Shown: positions 1 through 10,100 of the stretch, piece by piece
Layout of the letters: each line of letters starts with the position of its first letter
Position numbering within the stretch: the first letter of the stretch is position 1
Assembly: GCF_019285735.1 (NCBI RefSeq)
Contig: NZ_CP079107.1
Span: 1,736,001 to 1,800,000 of the forward strand
DNA length: 64,000 nt
Direction: 5' to 3'
Source: Paeniglutamicibacter sp. Y32M11
GTDB taxonomy: Bacteria > Actinomycetota > Actinomycetes > Actinomycetales > Micrococcaceae
Notes under the pieces: generated by a model
The model's input: the letters and a program-made list of their open reading frames with translations, nothing else
What the model was told of the DNA's origin: nothing
Database searches by the model: none
Translations under genes and position numbers: made by a program

Positions 1-374
1 ATCGCCCGGCGGTTGAGGGAATCGAGGCACTGGAGGACCGTGCCGAGGCTCTGAGTGAAGTACTCAGTGCCGATGGTTTTGTTGCCTCCACTCGAAAGGT
101 CGGGGCAGGTTCGCCCACGGCCACCATGCTCAGCGTTCAGCTGTGCCAGGGGCACTGCCCCATTCAAGATTTGGCCAGGGAATTCCCCGTCTTTTGCGAG
201 ATGGAAACCCAAGCCTTTTCCCGTCTGCTGGGTGTCGATGTGCGAAGGCTCTCGACACTAGCCAGCGGCGGGCATGTGTGTACGACCCACGTCCCCGTGG
301 GCCGGAACCAAACTCCTCAGCCAGCTGAGAAGAGAACTCGAATCAAGATCACGAAGCAGGAGAGGCCGCGATGA
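1..374 (+). CDS. sufR: SufR-type Fe-S cluster-sensing transcriptional regulator, C-terminal part
   Basis: Only the C-terminal ~123 codons are present; the reading frame is open from position 3 and the DNA-binding N-terminus lies upstream of the window. The visible part has the cysteine-rich end of the ArsR/DeoR-like SufR repressors: CQGHCPI, then [19 protein letters not shown] and a late VCTTH, giving four cysteines suited to hold an Fe-S cluster. SufR proteins repress the suf operon when their cluster is intact. The TGA stop overlaps the ATG of sufB (ATGA), so the regulator is probably co-transcribed and translationally coupled with its target operon. Family call is firm; the operator is outside the window. 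Confidence 0.88.
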   Translation, partial: RPAVEGIEALEDRAEALSEVLSADGFVASTRKVGAGSPTATMLSVQLCQGHCPIQDLAREFPVFCEMETQAFSRLLGVDVRRLSTLASGGHVCTTHVPVGRNQTPQPAEKRTRIKITKQERPR

Positions 375-1831
375 CGGATCAGATTGCCCCCGAGTCCACT
401 GACGCCGGCGTGATTACCGAGATCTTGGAGAAGAACCCAGAACTCCAGGGAATCGGTAGTTACGAATACGGGTGGAGCGACAAGAATGACGCAGGTGCCA
501 ATGCGCGCCGCGGCATCAACGAAGACGTTGTCCGCAACATCTCGGAGCTCAAGAGTGAGCCCCAGTGGATGCTGGACATGCGCCTGAAGGGCCTGAAGTA
601 CTTCGACCGCAAGCCCATGCCTACCTGGGGTGCAGACCTCTCGGGCATTGACTTCGATAACATCAAGTACTTTGTGCGCTCCACCGAGAAGCAGGCAACC
701 AGTTGGGATGACCTGCCCGACGACATCAAGAACACCTACGACAAGCTCGGCATCCCCGAGGCAGAAAAGCAGCGCCTGGTTTCCGGTGTCGCCGCCCAGT
801 ACGAGTCCGAGGTTGTTTACCACCAGCTCCGCGAGGATCTGGAAAAGCAGGGTGTCATCTTCCTAGATACCGACACCGCGCTGCGCGAGCACGAAGACAT
901 CTTCAAGGAGTACTTCGGCACGATCATCCCGGTGGGCGACAACAAGTTTGCGTCGCTGAACACCTCGGTGTGGTCCGGTGGATCCTTCGTCTACGTCCCC
1001 AAGGGCGTCCACGTGGACATCCCGCTGCAGGCCTACTTCCGTATTAATACGGAAAACATGGGTCAGTTCGAGCGCACCCTGATCATTGCCGATGAGGACT
1101 CCTACGTTCACTACATCGAGGGCTGCACCGCCCCGATTTACACCTCGGATTCGCTGCACTCGGCAGTTGTGGAAATCATCGTGAAGAAGGGCGCTCGCGT
1201 CCGTTACACCACGATCCAGAACTGGTCGAACAACGTGTACAACCTGGTGACCAAGCGCGCCGTCTGTGAAGAGGGCGCCACCATGGAGTGGGTCGATGGC
1301 AACATCGGTTCCAAGGTCACCATGAAGTACCCGGCCGTTTACCTCGTGGGTGAAGGCGCTCGTGGAGAGACGCTCTCGCTCGCATTCGCCGGCGAAGGCC
1401 AGCACCAGGACACCGGATCGAAGATGGTGCACATCGCACCGAATACCTCCTCGAAGATCGTCTCGAAGTCGGTCGCCCGCAACGGTGGTCGCTCAGCCTA
1501 CCGCGGCCTGGTCCAGGTTCGCGAAGGCGCCAAGGGTGCACGCAACTCGGTCGAGTGTGACGCGCTGCTGGTTGACCAGATCTCGCGTTCGGATACCTAC
1601 CCGTACATCGACGTCCGCGAGGACGACGTGACCATGGGCCACGAGGCAACCGTTTCGCGCGTCTCCGAAGAGCAGCTGTTCTACCTGATGAGCCGCGGCA
1701 TGACCGAAGAAGACGCCATGGGCATGATCGTGCGTGGCTTCGTCGAACCGATCGCCCGCGAGCTCCCGATGGAGTACGCCATGGAACTGAACCGCCTCAT
1801 TGAACTGCAGATGGAAGGATCCGTCGGTTAA
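371..1831 (+). CDS. sufB: Fe-S cluster assembly protein SufB
   Basis: SufB is the core scaffold subunit of the SufBCD complex, on which Fe-S clusters are built in the cytoplasm. The 486-residue product has the normal family length and the characteristic stretches [21 protein letters not shown] and [10 protein letters not shown], plus the conserved C-terminal region ([20 protein letters not shown]) shared with SufD. The ATG start overlaps the sufR stop by 4 nt. sufD follows after 2 nt. Order and spacing indicate one operon sufR-sufB-sufD-sufC-sufT, expected to respond to iron limitation and oxidative stress through SufR. No anomaly in length or frame. Confidence 0.97.
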   Translation: MTDQIAPESTDAGVITEILEKNPELQGIGSYEYGWSDKNDAGANARRGINEDVVRNISELKSEPQWMLDMRLKGLKYFDRKPMPTWGADLSGIDFDNIKYFVRSTEKQATSWDDLPDDIKNTYDKLGIPEAEKQRLVSGVAAQYESEVVYHQLREDLEKQGVIFLDTDTALREHEDIFKEYFGTIIPVGDNKFASLNTSVWSGGSFVYVPKGVHVDIPLQAYFRINTENMGQFERTLIIADEDSYVHYIEGCTAPIYTSDSLHSAVVEIIVKKGARVRYTTIQNWSNNVYNLVTKRAVCEEGATMEWVDGNIGSKVTMKYPAVYLVGEGARGETLSLAFAGEGQHQDTGSKMVHIAPNTSSKIVSKSVARNGGRSAYRGLVQVREGAKGARNSVECDALLVDQISRSDTYPYIDVREDDVTMGHEATVSRVSEEQLFYLMSRGMTEEDAMGMIVRGFVEPIARELPMEYAMELNRLIELQMEGSVG

Positions 1832-1833
1832 TC

Positions 1834-3117
1834 ATGACTGATACCGCAACTCACTTATCGGGCGAAAAGGCCCGTCTCGGTGCACCCAGCATTTCCGGAT
1901 TCACCGAAGAGGGCGAAAACCTTTCGCCCTTGAACGCAGCAGAAGTTTCCTCCCCGCTGGGCGGCGACGCCTCCAAGGCGCACAGCCACGGTGCCGGTGC
2001 GGGAATCCCTGACTCCTCACGCGCTGGCCGCAAGACCAGCTACAACGTTGAGGACTTCGCGGCGCTGACCGGCCGTGAAGAGGACTTCCGCTTCACCCCG
2101 CTCAAGCGCTTGGGCGGACTGCACAAGAACGAGCTCACCGGCGCGGCCCCCGAGGTGTCCTTCGTCGGCGCCAAGGCAGTCACCCTGGAAACCGTTGCCA
2201 TGACCGACGCTCGCGTTGGCTCGGCCGGAATCCCGGAGGACCGGGTTTCTGCCAATGCGTGGAAGTACGCTGCAGAAGCCAAGGTACTGACCATTCCCGC
2301 TGACTCCAGCGGCGAAGAAGTCACCCTGACCTTCACCGGCACGTCCACCGAGGCTGCAGCCAGCCACCTGGTGGTTATTGCGGAAAAGAACTCCGAATCG
2401 GTGCTCGTCATCGACCACGTGGGATCCGCAGTATTGGCACAGAACATTGAGATTGATGTTCGCGAAGGCGCCAAGCTCACCGTCATCTCGCTGCAGGCTT
2501 GGGCCGATGACGCAATTCACGCCTCGGCACACCTCGCCAAGGTCGGCAAGGATGCGCACCTGAAGCACATCGCCGTTACCTACGGCGGAGACCTGGTCCG
2601 CGTGACCCCCTCGGCGCACTTTGAGGGTGAGGGTGGAGAAGTGGAGCTCTTCGGACTGTACTTCGCCGATGCCGGACAGCACCTCGAGCACCGCCTGTTT
2701 GTTGATCACGCCACGCCGAACTGCAAGTCCAACGTTCTGTACAAGGGCGCGCTGCAGGGCAAGGACGCGCACACCGTCTGGGTTGGCGACGTACTGATCC
2801 GCAAGGAAGCCAAGGGGACAAACTCCTACGAGGCGAACCGCAACCTGGTTCTCACCGACGGGGCACGCTCCGACTCGGTCCCCAACCTGGAAATCGAGAC
2901 CGGCCTGATTGACGGTGCGGGACACGCATCGACCACCGGCCGCTTCAACGATGAGCACCTCTTCTACCTGATGGCTCGCGGCATCGACGAGAAGACTGCC
3001 CGCCGTCTGGTGGTGCGCGGCTTCCTGAACGAAATCGTGCAGCAGATCCGGGTTCCGGAGATCGAGGAACGCCTCGCCGAAACCATCGAGCGCGAACTGG
3101 CGGCCACGGACAGCTAG
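1834..3117 (+). CDS. sufD: Fe-S cluster assembly protein SufD
   Basis: SufD pairs with SufB and binds SufC in the cytosolic Fe-S assembly complex. The 427-residue protein ends with the SufB/SufD core signature (HASTTGRFNDEHLFYLMARG, then a run ending in RGFLNEIVQQI). The N-terminal ~75 residues are poorly conserved and include a small Gly/His/Ala-rich segment (KAHSHGAGAGIP). It starts 2 nt after sufB, so it is translationally linked. A 75-nt gap separates it from sufC; in several relatives a small Rieske-type ferredoxin gene sits at this point, but nothing codes for one here. Confidence 0.96.
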   Translation: MTDTATHLSGEKARLGAPSISGFTEEGENLSPLNAAEVSSPLGGDASKAHSHGAGAGIPDSSRAGRKTSYNVEDFAALTGREEDFRFTPLKRLGGLHKNELTGAAPEVSFVGAKAVTLETVAMTDARVGSAGIPEDRVSANAWKYAAEAKVLTIPADSSGEEVTLTFTGTSTEAAASHLVVIAEKNSESVLVIDHVGSAVLAQNIEIDVREGAKLTVISLQAWADDAIHASAHLAKVGKDAHLKHIAVTYGGDLVRVTPSAHFEGEGGEVELFGLYFADAGQHLEHRLFVDHATPNCKSNVLYKGALQGKDAHTVWVGDVLIRKEAKGTNSYEANRNLVLTDGARSDSVPNLEIETGLIDGAGHASTTGRFNDEHLFYLMARGIDEKTARRLVVRGFLNEIVQQIRVPEIEERLAETIERELAATDS

Positions 3118-3192
3118 TCCGAGGCCTTCCTCCACCACAAAAAACTTTGTCGATTCACTTCGACTTTACGACTGAGAGAACGGACTCAAGGT

Positions 3193-3951
<759 letters not shown>

Positions 3952-3953
3952 CC

Positions 3954-4298
3954 ATGAGCGTAGAAAACGAAGCGGCCAGCGGGTCGACTGAAACCCAAAT
4001 TGAGGACGTCGAAGAGGCGCTCAAGGATGTTATTGACCCCGAGCTCGGGGTGAACATCGTTGACCTCGGCCTGCTTTACGGGCTGAAGTATGCCGATGAT
4101 GGCGCACTGCTAATCGACATGACGTTGACAACGGCTGCATGCCCGTTGACCGATGTCATCGAGGAGCAGGTAGCCCAGGCACTGGATTCGGTTGTCGATT
4201 CCTACCGCCTGAACTGGGTCTGGATGCCACCATGGGGTCCGGAGCGGATCACCGATGACGGTCGCGACCAGATGCGAGCCCTCGGCTTCAACATCTAG
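3954..4298 (+). CDS. sufT: SufT-like metal-sulfur cluster assembly factor (DUF59/MIP18 family)
   Basis: This 114-residue protein belongs to the DUF59/MIP18 family, whose SufT/PaaD members help mature Fe-S proteins. The family core is clear: DVIDPELGVNIVDLGLLYGL, followed by DMTLTTAACPLTDVIEEQV with the conserved cysteine in TTAACPLTD. It begins 2 nt after the sufC stop and is the last gene of the suf operon, closed by a strong hairpin at 4311-4356. The cysteine desulfurase sufS and carrier sufU that usually accompany actinobacterial suf operons are not in the window, so they must lie elsewhere. Confidence 0.88.
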   Translation: MSVENEAASGSTETQIEDVEEALKDVIDPELGVNIVDLGLLYGLKYADDGALLIDMTLTTAACPLTDVIEEQVAQALDSVVDSYRLNWVWMPPWGPERITDDGRDQMRALGFNI

Positions 4299-4310
4299 TC
4301 AGCATCGAGA

Positions 4311-4356
4311 AAACAAAGCGAGGCGCACTCCATGCGGAGTGCGCCTCGCTTTGTTT
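4311..4356. terminator. Strong hairpin terminator after the suf operon
   Basis: A perfect 21-bp stem (left arm 4311-4331, right arm 4336-4356) with a 4-nt ATGC loop. Because the arms begin with AAACAAAG and end with CTTTGTTT, it can work in both directions, for suf on the plus strand and the peptidase gene on the minus strand. Confidence 0.88.
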
Positions 4357-4374
4357 GTAGTAGTGGGGCAGTGC

Positions 4375-5290
4375 TTAGGCTCCGGGACGATCCAAGTCTT
4401 TGGCACTGAGGGTGTCACACTTGTTGATGTCCCCGGTGGAGTAGCCCTGCAGGAACCATGCCTGACGCTGATCCGAGGAACCGTGGGTCCAAACCTGCGG
4501 ATTCACTCGCCCGGAGGAGGCCTCCTGGATCCGGTCATCACCGACGGCGGATGCTGCGGAGAGTGCCGAGCTGAGGTCGGCCTTGGAGAATGGCTCCAGG
4601 AAGGCGGTGCCGTTTTCGTCCTTGGTGTTTGACGCGTGGGGCCGCCCACATTCCGGCGAAGCAGTCGGCCTGCAACTCAACGCGCACCGAGCCGGAGGTC
4701 GCTCCCTTTCCGCCCTGCTGGGAGGCCGAGAGTGTGCCGATGGTGTTCTGGATGTGGTGCCCGTATTCGTGGGCGACCACGTACTCTTCGGCCAGTGGGC
4801 CACCATCGGAACCGTAGGTGCTGCTCAACTCGGCAAAGAATCCGGTGTCGAAGTAGGCCACCTGATCACCGGGGCAGTAGAACGGGCCTACAGCGCTGGT
4901 CGCCGTGCCGCAGGCGGTGTCCACCTGATCATCAAAGACCTCAACGCCGGGCTTCCGAACCTGGACGTCATATTGTGGCAGGTAGTCCAGCCAGAAGCTG
5001 TCCAGGGATTGCGTGGTTGCCAAGATTCGGCAATCGGCCCGAGCATTGGCATCCGCGCCGGTCTTGCACTCGGTGATGCTTGGCCCCCCATTTTCACCGG
5101 TGGTCTGTTCGGTGGTGGTGGAGCTGCCCAAGCCCAATTGCGTGAGCATGTCCGGGTTGATGCCTAAAAGTGCGGCAAGCAGCACCACGATGATGCCGCC
5201 ACCACCCGCGGCAATCTTTGTACCGCGGCCGCGGCCGCGCGAATCCTTGATGCGTCCGGAATCCAAGCGTGCGTTGTCATTAAAACTCAT
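4375..5290 (-). pseudogene. Neutral zinc metallopeptidase (YpfJ/KPN_00260 family), frameshifted
   Basis: The N-terminal frame (start at 5290) encodes a basic cytoplasmic tail, one transmembrane segment (about residues 27-43) and the catalytic HEYGHH (residues 174-179) of the membrane-anchored YpfJ zinc peptidases, running to VELQADCFAGMWAA. It then enters a wrong frame. The correct continuation (HASNTKDENGTAFLEPFSK to the stop at 4375) sits in the next frame. The switch maps to a run of four G on the plus strand at 4638-4641; removing one base restores one protein of 304 residues, close to the family length. The zinc site is upstream of the shift. A sequencing error, a phase variant and a young pseudogene are all possible. 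Confidence 0.82.
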
Positions 5291-5353
5291 GATTCATACA
5301 CTACGTGCGCAAACCTCTTTTTGGCGCCGTGTCGCACAAGATCGTGGGGAGGC

Positions 5354-5980
5354 TTAGTTGCGTTCCATGATTCCACGCGCGGCCAATGCATCGGCCGTGC
5401 GCTGGGCGTAGGCAACGGTGTTGATGACCACCGGAGCGGCAAGAATGGCAGGGTTGCGCTTGATATCGCGGGCCTTGGCGGCGTCCGTGAGATCTTGTAC
5501 GGAGGTAGCAATGGCCGGAATACTGCGGAGCATTAGTGCCACAGCCAGGGCGATGGTGGCAGGGTTGCCGCCGATGAATCGTACGGGGGCAGCGGCTGCC
5601 TCGAGTCCATCAAGCAGTGCCGACTGGGTGGTGGTCAGCAGGATCAAACGCCCGCATTGGATCACCGCGAGCATTCCACTGATGAGGCTCAGCGCGAAAA
5701 GCGGGGAATTAAGGATTGCTTGATAAATCCCCAAAATGGCGAAGACCCACCAGAGCTGACGCAGCGGTGCAACCCAGGCGCGCAATACCCTGGGGCCAGC
5801 GAGGGCAAAGAGGCCCACGCCGAACAAAAGAGCTCCGATGCCGACCGCGGGAATTCGATAGATCAGCACCGCTGCGCCGATGATGAGAACCACGAGGTAT
5901 TTAGCCAGCAGCGGGGCTCGGTGGATCAGACTGGTGCCGGGCAGATAGTGCCCCAGTAACATCTGGTGGTTGGCGCTCAC
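5354..5980 (-). CDS. bioN: Biotin ECF transporter T component BioN (EcfT)
   Basis: A 208-residue integral membrane protein with several hydrophobic segments in the N-terminal two thirds and, near the C-terminus, the two short Ala-Arg coupling motifs of EcfT proteins (AKARDIKRN and ADALAARGI) that contact the ATPase. It links the ATPase to the substrate-binding component in energy-coupling-factor transport. Its ATG overlaps the end of bioM by 4 nt, so translation is coupled. Gene order bioY-bioM-bioN assigns biotin as substrate. It is the last gene of the operon. Confidence 0.92.
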   Translation of the reverse strand: MSANHQMLLGHYLPGTSLIHRAPLLAKYLVVLIIGAAVLIYRIPAVGIGALLFGVGLFALAGPRVLRAWVAPLRQLWWVFAILGIYQAILNSPLFALSLISGMLAVIQCGRLILLTTTQSALLDGLEAAAAPVRFIGGNPATIALAVALMLRSIPAIATSVQDLTDAAKARDIKRNPAILAAPVVINTVAYAQRTADALAARGIMERN

Positions 5981-6690
5981 GGGGTCAGTCGTCCATCACG
6001 AACCAGCCGACGATACGTGGACACGGCCTCGGGGGCAGGACCATCAAAGATGATCTGTCCGTTGGAAACCAACAGTGCTCGGTCGGCTGAGGCGGCAAAA
6101 TCCAGATCATGGGTGGCGTAGATGACCTGCTGCGTTAGTGCGTCGAATGTTGATTGAAGCAATTGGTTATTGGCCAGATCCAGCAGTGTGGTGGGTTCAT
6201 CGGCCACCAAGATGCTCTGCCCTGCTGCCAATACGCTGCAGAGAGCCACTAGCTGACGCTCGCCACCGGAGAGGTCGTAGATGCTGCGGTGAGCCAGATG
6301 TTCAAGGCCGAGCGTGGCGAGGGCGCGTTGCGCGGCCTCGGTGCGCTGTGCACGGTTCTTGTGGCTGGCCTTCAGCGATAGCTCAACGTCTTCAATCACG
6401 ATGGGCATCACCAATTGCGAGAGCGGATCGGTGAATAAAAACCCCACCCGTTGACGCACCGCCTTGGCCTGCCCGACGGTGTTAAACCCCTGGACGTCCA
6501 CCGATCCGGTAGAGGGGGAAACCAACCCATTGATCAAACGCAGCAACGTGGATTTTCCCGAGCCGTTGGCTCCGATGACGGCGATCCGAGGCTCGCTGAG
6601 TTCAACGGTGCAGGGGGAAAGGACGGTGCGCTCAGGCATAGACGGGTCTTCGGACGGAATGGATACGCCCGCAAGGTTAAATCGGATCAC
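5977..6690 (-). CDS. bioM: Biotin ECF transporter ATPase BioM (EcfA)
   Basis: A 237-residue ABC ATPase with Walker A GANGSGKST (residues 40-48), a Q-loop region GFLFTDPLSQLVMP, signature LSGGERQLVALC and Walker B ILVADEPTTLLD. It is a single ATPase serving the BioMNY module at the inner face of the membrane. It lies 62 nt after bioY and overlaps bioN by 4 nt. Motifs are intact. The best match in kind is the BioM/CbiO class, not a generic importer ATPase, judged from the neighbours. Confidence 0.93.
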   Translation of the reverse strand: MIRFNLAGVSIPSEDPSMPERTVLSPCTVELSEPRIAVIGANGSGKSTLLRLINGLVSPSTGSVDVQGFNTVGQAKAVRQRVGFLFTDPLSQLVMPIVIEDVELSLKASHKNRAQRTEAAQRALATLGLEHLAHRSIYDLSGGERQLVALCSVLAAGQSILVADEPTTLLDLANNQLLQSTFDALTQQVIYATHDLDFAASADRALLVSNGQIIFDGPAPEAVSTYRRLVRDGRLTP

Positions 6691-6752
6691 GCTTAACGGT
6701 ATTCCCTGCTGGTGGTGTGGAGCGAATGTGGGTTGAGCGCGAGCCGCGCGGA

Positions 6753-7361
6753 CTAACTCTGGTAGCGGCGGCGGGCGAAGGCGGGGAAGGCCTTGAACAC
6801 GCTCACGGCAATCGCGGCGGCCAACAAGTTCTTCACCACGTCACCCGGCCAATAGGCCATGTCAAGGATGAAGGCCTTGCCCAGTGGGATCTGCGCATTG
6901 AGGCTCATGCCCAGGATGCCCATCGGGTGGATGATGAGAATCGATCCGCCCATGGCGGCCAAGAACAGGAAGAGAAAGCGGAATCGGCGTACCTTGCGTA
7001 ACACGAGTGTCGCAAGGGCTCCGGTGACTAATGCGGCGATGGGGAAGGCCAGCAGGTAGCCGGCGCTCGGTGCGGCCAAGGAACCAACGCCGCCGGAGAA
7101 TTTGGCGAAGATGGGTACTCCCGCCAGTCCCACTAGTAGGTATAGCCCGGTGGCGGAGAAGCCGCGGAGGGATCCAAGGATGAGCGCGGTGAGAGCCACA
7201 CCCATGGTTTGCAGGGTGATGGGGACACCTAATGCGCCGACCGGAACGGCCGGGACCAGCGTGAGCACGGCGATGAGCGCGGCGAAAACGGAAACGAGGG
7301 CAAGATCGCGGGCGCCGATGCGCGGAGTAGTTCCGGAGATCCGCTGCGTGGGTGAAGTCAT
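6753..7361 (-). CDS. bioY: Biotin transporter substrate-binding subunit BioY
   Basis: BioY is the membrane S component that binds biotin. The 202-residue product (start chosen at ATG 7361) has six hydrophobic segments and the family stretches LVPAVPVGALGVPITLQTMG and GPLA-like loop regions (SLAAPSAGYLLAFPIAA), followed by a basic end. A longer frame runs to 7469, but the residues added are unlike BioY and the 7361 start has an AGGA ribosome site 9 nt upstream. It heads the operon bioY-bioM-bioN and is preceded by two palindromic operator-like sites at 7442-7476. Confidence 0.94.
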   Translation of the reverse strand: MTSPTQRISGTTPRIGARDLALVSVFAALIAVLTLVPAVPVGALGVPITLQTMGVALTALILGSLRGFSATGLYLLVGLAGVPIFAKFSGGVGSLAAPSAGYLLAFPIAALVTGALATLVLRKVRRFRFLFLFLAAMGGSILIIHPMGILGMSLNAQIPLGKAFILDMAYWPGDVVKNLLAAAIAVSVFKAFPAFARRRYQS

Positions 7362-7441
7362 CGTGTGGTTCCTGACGGTGGAAATAATGGGGCCAATCGT
7401 TGGGCGGCCCGCAGGGAGTATGACGCTGAAAAGAACAATAC

Positions 7442-7476
7442 TTGAACGTCGTTCAAATATCTTGATCACTGTTCAA
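7442..7476. promoter_or_regulatory. Tandem BioQ-like operators upstream of bioY
   Basis: Two 15-bp inverted repeats with 3-nt centres: TTGAACGTCGTTCAA (7442-7456, perfect arms) and TTGATCACTGTTCAA (7462-7476, one mismatch per arm pair). Their centres are 20 bp apart, about two helical turns. The TGAAC-N3-GTTCA pattern fits the operator of BioQ, the TetR-type biotin repressor of actinobacteria (motif from memory). They lie about 80-115 bp upstream of the bioY start, in the position of its promoter. Confidence 0.7.
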
Positions 7477-7495
7477 GTATTTCGTCACACAAGAC

Positions 7496-8950
7496 CTATT
7501 GGAGCATCGAAGTCAGTCGCGCTAAGTTGTCAGCAGTGCGCTGCCACAGCGGCCTGGCCAGCCATTCTTCGAGGTGCAGCTCGCATGAACGCTCCCGATA
7601 GCCGTCCTGAACTGCCAACAGATTATTGAGCAGTTCCGGGCCGTGGAGCAGCACCGAGACTTCCATATTAAGTGAAAACGAGCGCATATCCATGTTGGAC
7701 GAACCAACAATTGCCACCTCGTCGTCGATGGAGAAATGCTTGGCGTGGAGCACCTTGGGGGCGCGGTACAGATAGATGCGAACCCCGGCACGCAACAATG
7801 CCTCGTAGTAGGAACGCTGCGCATGATGAACTAGGGCTTGGTCCCCGATCTCCGAGACAAAAAGTTCAACCGGAACTCCGCGTGCTGCCGTAGTTAAGAT
7901 CGCTAACAGGATTGATTCGTCGGGAACGAAGTAGGGGCTGGTGATGGAAACGCGCGTTGTGGCCTGATGGATCATCAACGTGAAGAGCTTCAGGCTGTTG
8001 TCGTTTTCGAAGCTGGGACCACTGGGTAACACCTGGGCATCAATATTTCCATTCCACGTTGGTGCACCGCTGCTCGGCGGGCGCAGCTCTAGCAGTGTTC
8101 CGGTTTCGCTATACCAGTCGGTGATAAAAACAGCGTCGAGTTCACGTACCGCAGGGCCCTCAATACGCATCATCAGTTCGTGCCAGGTGAGCCCGCGTCG
8201 GATGTTTTTGGCCTTGTGGTACCGCGGTTCGATGAGGTTCATAGAACCGGTGAATCCTACCGATCCGTCGATCACCAGAAGCTTGCGGTGATTTCTCAAA
8301 TCCGGACGTTGCCATTGCCCCCGCCAGGGACGCAACGGCAACATTTGATGTAGTTGCGCGCCAATAGAATCCAAAAACCTGATGGTCTCTCTGCGTCGCG
8401 GATACATCAGCGAGGCCACATGATCAACTAATACGCGCACCTGCACTCCGCGTTCGCATGCGCGGGACAGCGCATCAAAGAACGGCGCTGTGGCATCGTC
8501 GAGAACTCCGATGTAAAACTGAACGTGAACATGTTCCTGCGCGTCATCAATGGCTTCGGCCATCTCCTTGATGGTGCCTAGATAATCATCATTTAGTGTG
8601 ATCCGATTCCCGCCCACCATCGGCAGGGCGCCGAGCGCCATGTTCAGTTCGGCCGCGGAGCTGAGCCAGTCTGGCCATAAAGGCGAATGAGTTTTAGGCC
8701 AGGAGTCACCGGTACGGCGGAGCATCTGCTCATTGACCTCGCGCTGCTTGGCCCGGCGATGGGCGGGGAGTCGTCCAAAACCGATCAGCAGGTAGGCAGC
8801 GACGCCCAGAAAGGGAATAAACACGATCATCATGACCCAGGCGATGGCCTCGGCCGGCTTGCGGTTGCGAGAAACCAGCACCGTGGCTAATAATCCCAAG
8901 ACCACGTGGGTGATGCCGAGCAATAACGCCCAGATATCGATCTCGCTCAT
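7496..8950 (-). CDS. cls: Cardiolipin synthase (phospholipase D family)
   Basis: A 484-residue protein with two N-terminal transmembrane segments (about residues 6-27 and 34-57), then two phospholipase-D HKD motifs: NHRKLLVIDGSVGFTGSMN (H221, K223, D228) and LHAKHFSIDDEVAIVGSSN (H402, K404, D409). This architecture is that of bacterial ClsA, which joins phosphatidylglycerol molecules into cardiolipin at the membrane. The start overlaps the upstream AI-2E family gene by 4 nt, implying coupled translation. Length and both catalytic motifs are complete. Confidence 0.94.
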   Translation of the reverse strand: MSEIDIWALLLGITHVVLGLLATVLVSRNRKPAEAIAWVMMIVFIPFLGVAAYLLIGFGRLPAHRRAKQREVNEQMLRRTGDSWPKTHSPLWPDWLSSAAELNMALGALPMVGGNRITLNDDYLGTIKEMAEAIDDAQEHVHVQFYIGVLDDATAPFFDALSRACERGVQVRVLVDHVASLMYPRRRETIRFLDSIGAQLHQMLPLRPWRGQWQRPDLRNHRKLLVIDGSVGFTGSMNLIEPRYHKAKNIRRGLTWHELMMRIEGPAVRELDAVFITDWYSETGTLLELRPPSSGAPTWNGNIDAQVLPSGPSFENDNSLKLFTLMIHQATTRVSITSPYFVPDESILLAILTTAARGVPVELFVSEIGDQALVHHAQRSYYEALLRAGVRIYLYRAPKVLHAKHFSIDDEVAIVGSSNMDMRSFSLNMEVSVLLHGPELLNNLLAVQDGYRERSCELHLEEWLARPLWQRTADNLARLTSMLQ

Positions 8951-9981
8951 CGGTTTGCCTGCGCCGGAACGATGACCTTCTTGATGATGAGCAAGAGAGC
9001 CGCGCTGGCGGGACAGGCAACTAGTGCGCCCAGCAGGCCAGCCAGTGTGCCACCGGCCATGGCCCCAATCAGCACCATGGAGGCGGGGATACTGATCGCC
9101 TTGCCTACCACGCGTGGGGTCAGGACGTAGGCCTCAACCTGCATATAGATAATCATGACGAGCAGGACCGCCAACGCGGTTCCTGGGGAATGGAAGAGGG
9201 CTACTGCGGTGACGATCGCGGTGCTGATGACGGATCCGATCAGCGGGATCATGGTGATCGGCAGCGCCAGTACCGCAAGAACGGGTGCGAAGGGAACCTG
9301 CAAGATGGTGAGGAGGAGGAAAGTGAAGGTCGCGTTGATGGTCGCCAGAATCGCCATGCCGCTGAGGTAACTGCCCACGGAAGCGGCGATCTCTTCGGCA
9401 ATTTCCACCGCCGCAGCGCGCCGGCTGGCGGGTATTAAGTCGTAGAACCCATTCTTGATGGCATCCAAGCCGATGACGAAGTAGAGCGTCAGCATCGTCA
9501 CGAAGAGCACCGCGAAGACGCCATTGGCCACACCGAAACCGGCTTTAAGCGCGCCATTACCCAGAGCAACCCACAGCACCGGATCGCTGACCGCGCGCTG
9601 TAACCATTCGATGCCGGGCACCAGTGCGCCGTCGAGCGTGTCATCCAGCGCCATGAACCAGCTTTGGGATTCGATCCCTTCCAATCGGCCGGGCAATGAG
9701 ACTAACAACGCGCTGCCCTCGGTCACCAGCAGCGGGACAATAAGGCACAGGACCGCTGCCCCGAAGAGAACGATGGCGCCGGCGACGCAGAAAACTGCTC
9801 TAACCCTGCTCATGCCCAGTCCGGCGAGTTTGCGCACCACCGGGTCCAATCCCAGAGAAATGAAAAGCGAGACGAATACCAACGTCAGTACATAGGTCAG
9901 TGATACGACGGCCGCGCCCAGAGCCAGAGCAGTCAGCACTCCCAATGTCACCACGAACCCCGCGCGAAAGGTGAGTTTCAT
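8947..9981 (-). CDS. AI-2E family (PerM-like) membrane transporter
   Basis: A 344-residue polytopic membrane protein of the AI-2E/PerM family: paired hydrophobic segments at the N-terminus, a central soluble stretch, then segments including LPITMIPLIGSVISTAIVTA and the typical QVEAYVLTPRVVGKAI near the end. The open frame extends to 10215, but the start at ATG 9981 has an AAGGAG site and agrees with family length. Substrates of most members are unproven; Na+/H+ antiport and signal export have both been reported in the family. It overlaps the cardiolipin synthase gene by 4 nt. Confidence 0.88.
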   Translation of the reverse strand: MKLTFRAGFVVTLGVLTALALGAAVVSLTYVLTLVFVSLFISLGLDPVVRKLAGLGMSRVRAVFCVAGAIVLFGAAVLCLIVPLLVTEGSALLVSLPGRLEGIESQSWFMALDDTLDGALVPGIEWLQRAVSDPVLWVALGNGALKAGFGVANGVFAVLFVTMLTLYFVIGLDAIKNGFYDLIPASRRAAAVEIAEEIAASVGSYLSGMAILATINATFTFLLLTILQVPFAPVLAVLALPITMIPLIGSVISTAIVTAVALFHSPGTALAVLLVMIIYMQVEAYVLTPRVVGKAISIPASMVLIGAMAGGTLAGLLGALVACPASAALLLIIKKVIVPAQANR

Positions 9982-10100
9982 GTTGCTGGCGCTCCTTGTA
10001 TGAGTGCGGTGTAGGGATGCCCCCCACTTGCACGACTGTAGACGATCATCACATCTGGGTGAATACAGCGCGCTGAACGGCAAACGGGCAGAATAGAGAC

